Origin: Theobroma cacao
Taxonomy: Eukaryota > Streptophyta > Magnoliopsida > Malvales > Malvaceae
Direction: 5' to 3'
DNA: 64,000 nucleotides
NCBI RefSeq assembly: GCF_000208745.1
Contig: NC_030853.1
Coordinates: 3,621,987-3,685,986, forward strand
Below are positions 60,546-64,000 of this stretch, in pieces (the stretch's first letter is position 1; the number at the start of each line of letters is the position of its first letter). Position numbers and translations under genes: made by a program. The notes under the pieces were generated by a model that saw only the letters and a program-made list of their open reading frames with translations, did not search any database and was not told the DNA's origin.

Positions 60546-62987
60546 TATTATGTTTAAAAAACATTACTTGTCACAATTATTTACTCCGGTGACGTATAAG
60601 ACAAATTCAAACTTCAAATATGATGTAAAAGAACTTAATAATATAAATTGACAAATTAGGCGTTATTCGGAAAAACAAAATCACTTAGAATCTGTGGCTT
60701 TAACTGTGATCAGTAAGCAGTGACTAATGCAAAGTCATGGGTCAACTTCGCAATTTCAGACGTCACTAAGTTGTTCTAGAAAAACTTGGGTTTTTTCCAA
60801 TGTTGTTTCTGCCATTGTGGGAAACGAATGTTTGAAAGGGCAATTGCTTGGAACCATGTAGAAGGTGGACTTTGAAAGGTTTGAGTGTGGGTCTTCTCTT
60901 CGAGAAGTGGAATTATATGAATCATTATAGGTTTAAATTTATGTTGGATAAAGCCTGGTTAAGTTTAAGTTTTTCTTTTTTTAATGTAAATTTTGATTAA
61001 ATAAAAATTGATAGATTGATAAGGTTCAGTAAATAATTAATATCTTTACACAAAATTTAAAAATTGAATTATAATTTTTAACAAAAAAAATACATATTTA
61101 AGTTAAATACCAAAACTTATTCAAATTATATATTATTTTATATACTTCAATTTTATAAAAATCAAATAAAGGTAGATTAATAAAAATGGAACAGAGCGAG
61201 TATTATCTTACATCCATCCATTCATTACCCATGCAAGCTACTCGAAACTCTAGCTCCTAGGTAATTAAATAGAGTTTTTTTTTTAATTTTCTATATGTAA
61301 TAAATAATATAACTAAATGTAGAATTTAAATATTCAACGAATCAAATTTGAAAAAAAATAAATTAACTTATCTTATTTCCAGTTATATGTATATAATATA
61401 TTGGGTTTATTTAAAATGTTGCATTCTTTATAAATAAACGTGAAGAACCAATGGTTTACTTAAACCAATGGAATCAGGTTGAGTATGATAAAATACAGGC
61501 AAAGTAATTTTGTTTTGGGAGAATAATAATTTTTTAAGAAAACCAAAAGCAACATATATATTTTAATTAAACTAAATGCTGCATTAAATTTAGTGCACAT
61601 AAACCCAAAAAAATAAATTTTAGTGCTCATAAAAACAAGAATACTTTTGGAAAATCGAGATGCGGTGGGTCAAAATTTTACACTCGAGATTCGCTCTCCG
61701 TGTGAATTGGAGCTCCACCGAACAATCTCCTAAATATTATAGATATAATTATATAATATTCAAAAAAACTTTGAAACTATTTAAAAAAATTTTAAATAAA
61801 TTTTTATTTTTATATTACATTTAATTAATTTTTTGTATTTTTATTTTACATTAAATAAACTCCTATAATTAATAATTAATTAACTGTTTCTAATCAAAAT
61901 GTCATTAATAATTTTTAAGTCATGTGACATGTTGAGATGTTATAATGTATGATGATATGATATATTGATGTGGTATGATGATATGACCATATGATATTTT
62001 TTTATCTTACGTATTAGCACTACGTTAGTGTTCTATTAATATAAAATAACAAATGATATTTTAATTAATGATAGTTCTTCAATCATTAATTATAAAATTC
62101 TATATATTTGACCTAGAATAAAAATATAAGAATTTGATTCAATAAAATAAAAGAATAAAGTATTATTTATATAATTTTAAATAATTCAATAATATTTTAA
62201 AGTATTATGACATATATAAATATTACTAAAATTTTCAACAATTCAATTATTTCATTATTTACTTAAAATAAATATTATAAATTATCATTTATTACATTCG
62301 TGTCATTTGTGATTTGTATAATTGAAATGTGGGGTGAAATAGTAGTAGTATTACTTTAAAAATGTTTAAGACTTTAGGCTAGGTTATACAAACAAGTACA
62401 AGAAAACAAAAAGAGAAAGAATAATACTTTGATTGTACATATAGAGAGAATGATAGCTAATTGTAAAAAACAATAATTTATATTTAATAGTTGTTATTCT
62501 CTTTTAAAAAGATTAAGATTTGATTTCACTTTGAAGTAATTTTGCTAACTAATTTAGTCGATACATAACATTACTTCAATAATTTATACTCTTCATAAAG
62601 TGTTTAATATATAAAACCACTAATTAATATTAGGTTAAATATCATGGATACAATATCATATAAAAAAGATTTATTTAAAAAAAATAAAAATAGAACGTTG
62701 CTTTTGGGAAGTCAAAATTTAGTTGAGATCCATACCCACGATTTCAATTTTGAGGACACGTGGCACTTCTATTCTTATCATCTTTTACCGAACAAACCTA
62801 TGGTACTTTAAATTTTAAGTGAAAGAAATTTATTTTTGAGATTTAATTTTTGATGTTTAGTTATATATTTTTAATTAGAATTTATATTTGATGTATTGAT
62901 AGTGTATAACTTCTATACGCTATCAACTTATTAAAATGTGTCACCTTATTAATATGATAAAATAAAAAAATTTTAAAAACTTCAAAT
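60546..62987. other. AT-rich intergenic DNA up to the second copia copy
   Basis: Apart from the MITE at 61770-62185, I see no gene, repeat array or RNA gene. Two short GC-richer islands (60690-60930 and 61640-61730) have no recognisable coding signal. Confidence 0.5.
61770..62185. mobile_element. AT-rich inverted-repeat MITE family, copy 4
   Basis: It has the same arms as the copy at 60150: TTTAATTAATTTTTTGTATT, then TTACATTAAATAAACTCC on the left, and GACCTAGAATAAAAATATAA, then GAATTTGATTCAATAAAAT inverted on the right. The centre carries CATGTGACATGTTGAGATG and TGATATATTGATGTGGTATG. Confidence 0.65.
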
Positions 62988-63265
62988 TGTTATGAAAAAT
63001 AACTCAAAAGAACAAATAATGATAACTGAAAGAACAATTAAAGAAAGAAAATATTTAAAGAGGAGAAAAGAGATCTTATTGAAGTGTGTGTTTACAAATG
63101 AACTAAGGGACCTATTTATAAGCAAATAACCCCCTTATCTTGATAGAATTTACAAGATGAAGATAACACTTAGAGATTAGATGGATTAAATTCTAATCCA
63201 ATCTAATTTACATCAAATCTAGATATAGATAGAATAAATGGATATTCACAAAAATATTCATAACA
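62988..63265 (-). repeat. Copia copy 2, 3' LTR (278 bp)
   Basis: On the plus strand it begins TGTTATGAAAAATAACTC and ends ATTCATAACA, with the same TGTTATG/CATAACA inverted tips as the LTR at 6240-7617. It aligns to that LTR through GAAAGAACAATTA, GTGTTTACAAATGAACTA and CTATTTATAAGCAAATAACC. On the minus strand it is preceded by a purine tract AAAAGGAAG (63274-63266), the expected polypurine tract before a 3' LTR. Confidence 0.85.
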
Positions 63266-64000
63266 CTTCCTTTTGAATATCCATTGTATTAAGAATATGC
63301 ATTGTTAAAACTTTACAAGGAAAAAACCTCATGGGAAAAAATCCGAGTGAAGGAAAAATAGTACATAATTCTTTTCAAGAATACGCTTATGAAATACTGC
63401 CTCATTAAAAACCTTATCAAGAAAAACTCAGTGGGAAAAACCTTAATGAAGGAAAAGAGTACAGTGCGTATTTTACTCCCCTTGACAACTGCATTATTTA
63501 AGATCTTTAAAACGACGCATTCCAATCTTTTGCATCAACTTTTCAAATGTTGCAGTTGGAAGGGCTTTAGTAAACAAATATACTAGATTGTCACTTGAAC
63601 GAATTTGTTGAACATTAATATCACCCTTTTCTTGAAGGTCATGATTGAAGAAGAATTTTGGCAAAATATGTTTTGTTCGATCGCATTTAATGTATCCTTC
63701 TTTTAACTGTGCTATGCAAGCAGTATTATCCTCGTATAATGTTGTTGGAATTTCTTTCTTGATTGACAAACCACACATTTCTCGAATATGTTGAGTTACA
63801 GATTTTAACCAGACACATTCACGACTTGCCTCATGAATTGTTAAAATTTTTGCATGATTAGAAGAAGTAGCAACTATAGTTTGCTTTACAGAACGCCATG
63901 AAATAGTCGTACCTCCATATGTGAATAAATAACATGTCTGGGATCGAGCTTTATATGGATCTGATAAATATCCTGCATCTGCATAACCAATTAAATATGA
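63266..64000 (-). mobile_element. Ty1/copia retrotransposon copy 2, RNase H end (runs off right edge)
   Basis: The minus strand from 64000 down to about 63494 reads the end of a copia polyprotein. It has a GGTTISW-like block near 63920, CVWLKSVTQHIREMCGLSI, LYEDNTACIAQLKEGYI, TKHILPKFFF and DNLVYLFTKALP, which are standard copia RNase H motifs. The open frame 63778-63494 is 94 codons. It is the same family as 1617-7617 and in the same orientation, and better preserved here. Confidence 0.85.

Overview
The window is nuclear DNA from a eudicot plant. The evidence is AT-rich intergenic DNA, spliced genes with GT-AG introns, proteins that follow Arabidopsis families closely, and many nested plant transposons. 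The species cannot be fixed from the sequence. I found no bacterial operon, CRISPR array, rRNA gene or convincing tRNA gene. There is one assembly gap (6939-7202).

Five genes look intact. (1) 9664-22916 (+), 24 coding exons, 1011 aa: an importin-beta/transportin-3-like nuclear transport receptor. (2) 25098-26411 (+), one coding exon, 437 aa: translation release factor eRF1, probably with an intron in its 5' UTR. (3) 34378-28403 (-), 18 exons, 701 aa: acetyl-CoA synthetase, with a rare GC-AG intron. (4) 36873-38096 (+), two exons, 363 aa: a Gfo/Idh/MocA-type NAD(P)-dependent oxidoreductase like At4g09670. (5) 51357-56260 (+), six exons, 400 aa: an FAD-dependent monooxygenase of the plant MO1/CTF2 group. 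For every spliced model the exon lengths sum to a multiple of three and all junctions read through. The first four genes form a gene-rich core from 9.6 to 38.1 kb. They are general cell functions (nuclear import, translation termination, acetate activation, redox metabolism), and nothing suggests they act as one pathway.

The rest is mostly mobile DNA. At 1-7617 a Ty3/gypsy-type LTR abuts the broken end of a minus-strand Ty1/copia element whose 5' LTR carries a MITE-like insertion. A sister copia copy enters at 62988 and runs off the right edge. From 40.0 to 46.5 kb lies a decayed minus-strand Mutator-like (MULE) transposase, split by a 2502-bp solo LTR with a perfect 5-bp target duplication and by a second LTR-like insertion. 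At 46.85-47.5 kb is a 63-bp tandem repeat open on both strands. At 47.6-50.9 kb is a degraded endogenous pararetrovirus (Caulimoviridae, petuvirus/florendovirus-like). The first intron of the monooxygenase holds a 5'-truncated LINE and a small poly(A)-type retroposon.

Smaller structures include a long-inverted-repeat MITE with a GC-rich hairpin core (8145-8632), an AT-rich inverted-repeat family present at least four times, and several minisatellites. I did not find a new multi-gene system. The most useful leads are the pararetroviral promoter region with paired duplications, the MITE families, the both-strands-open repeat, and the GC-rich insert in an acetyl-CoA synthetase intron.
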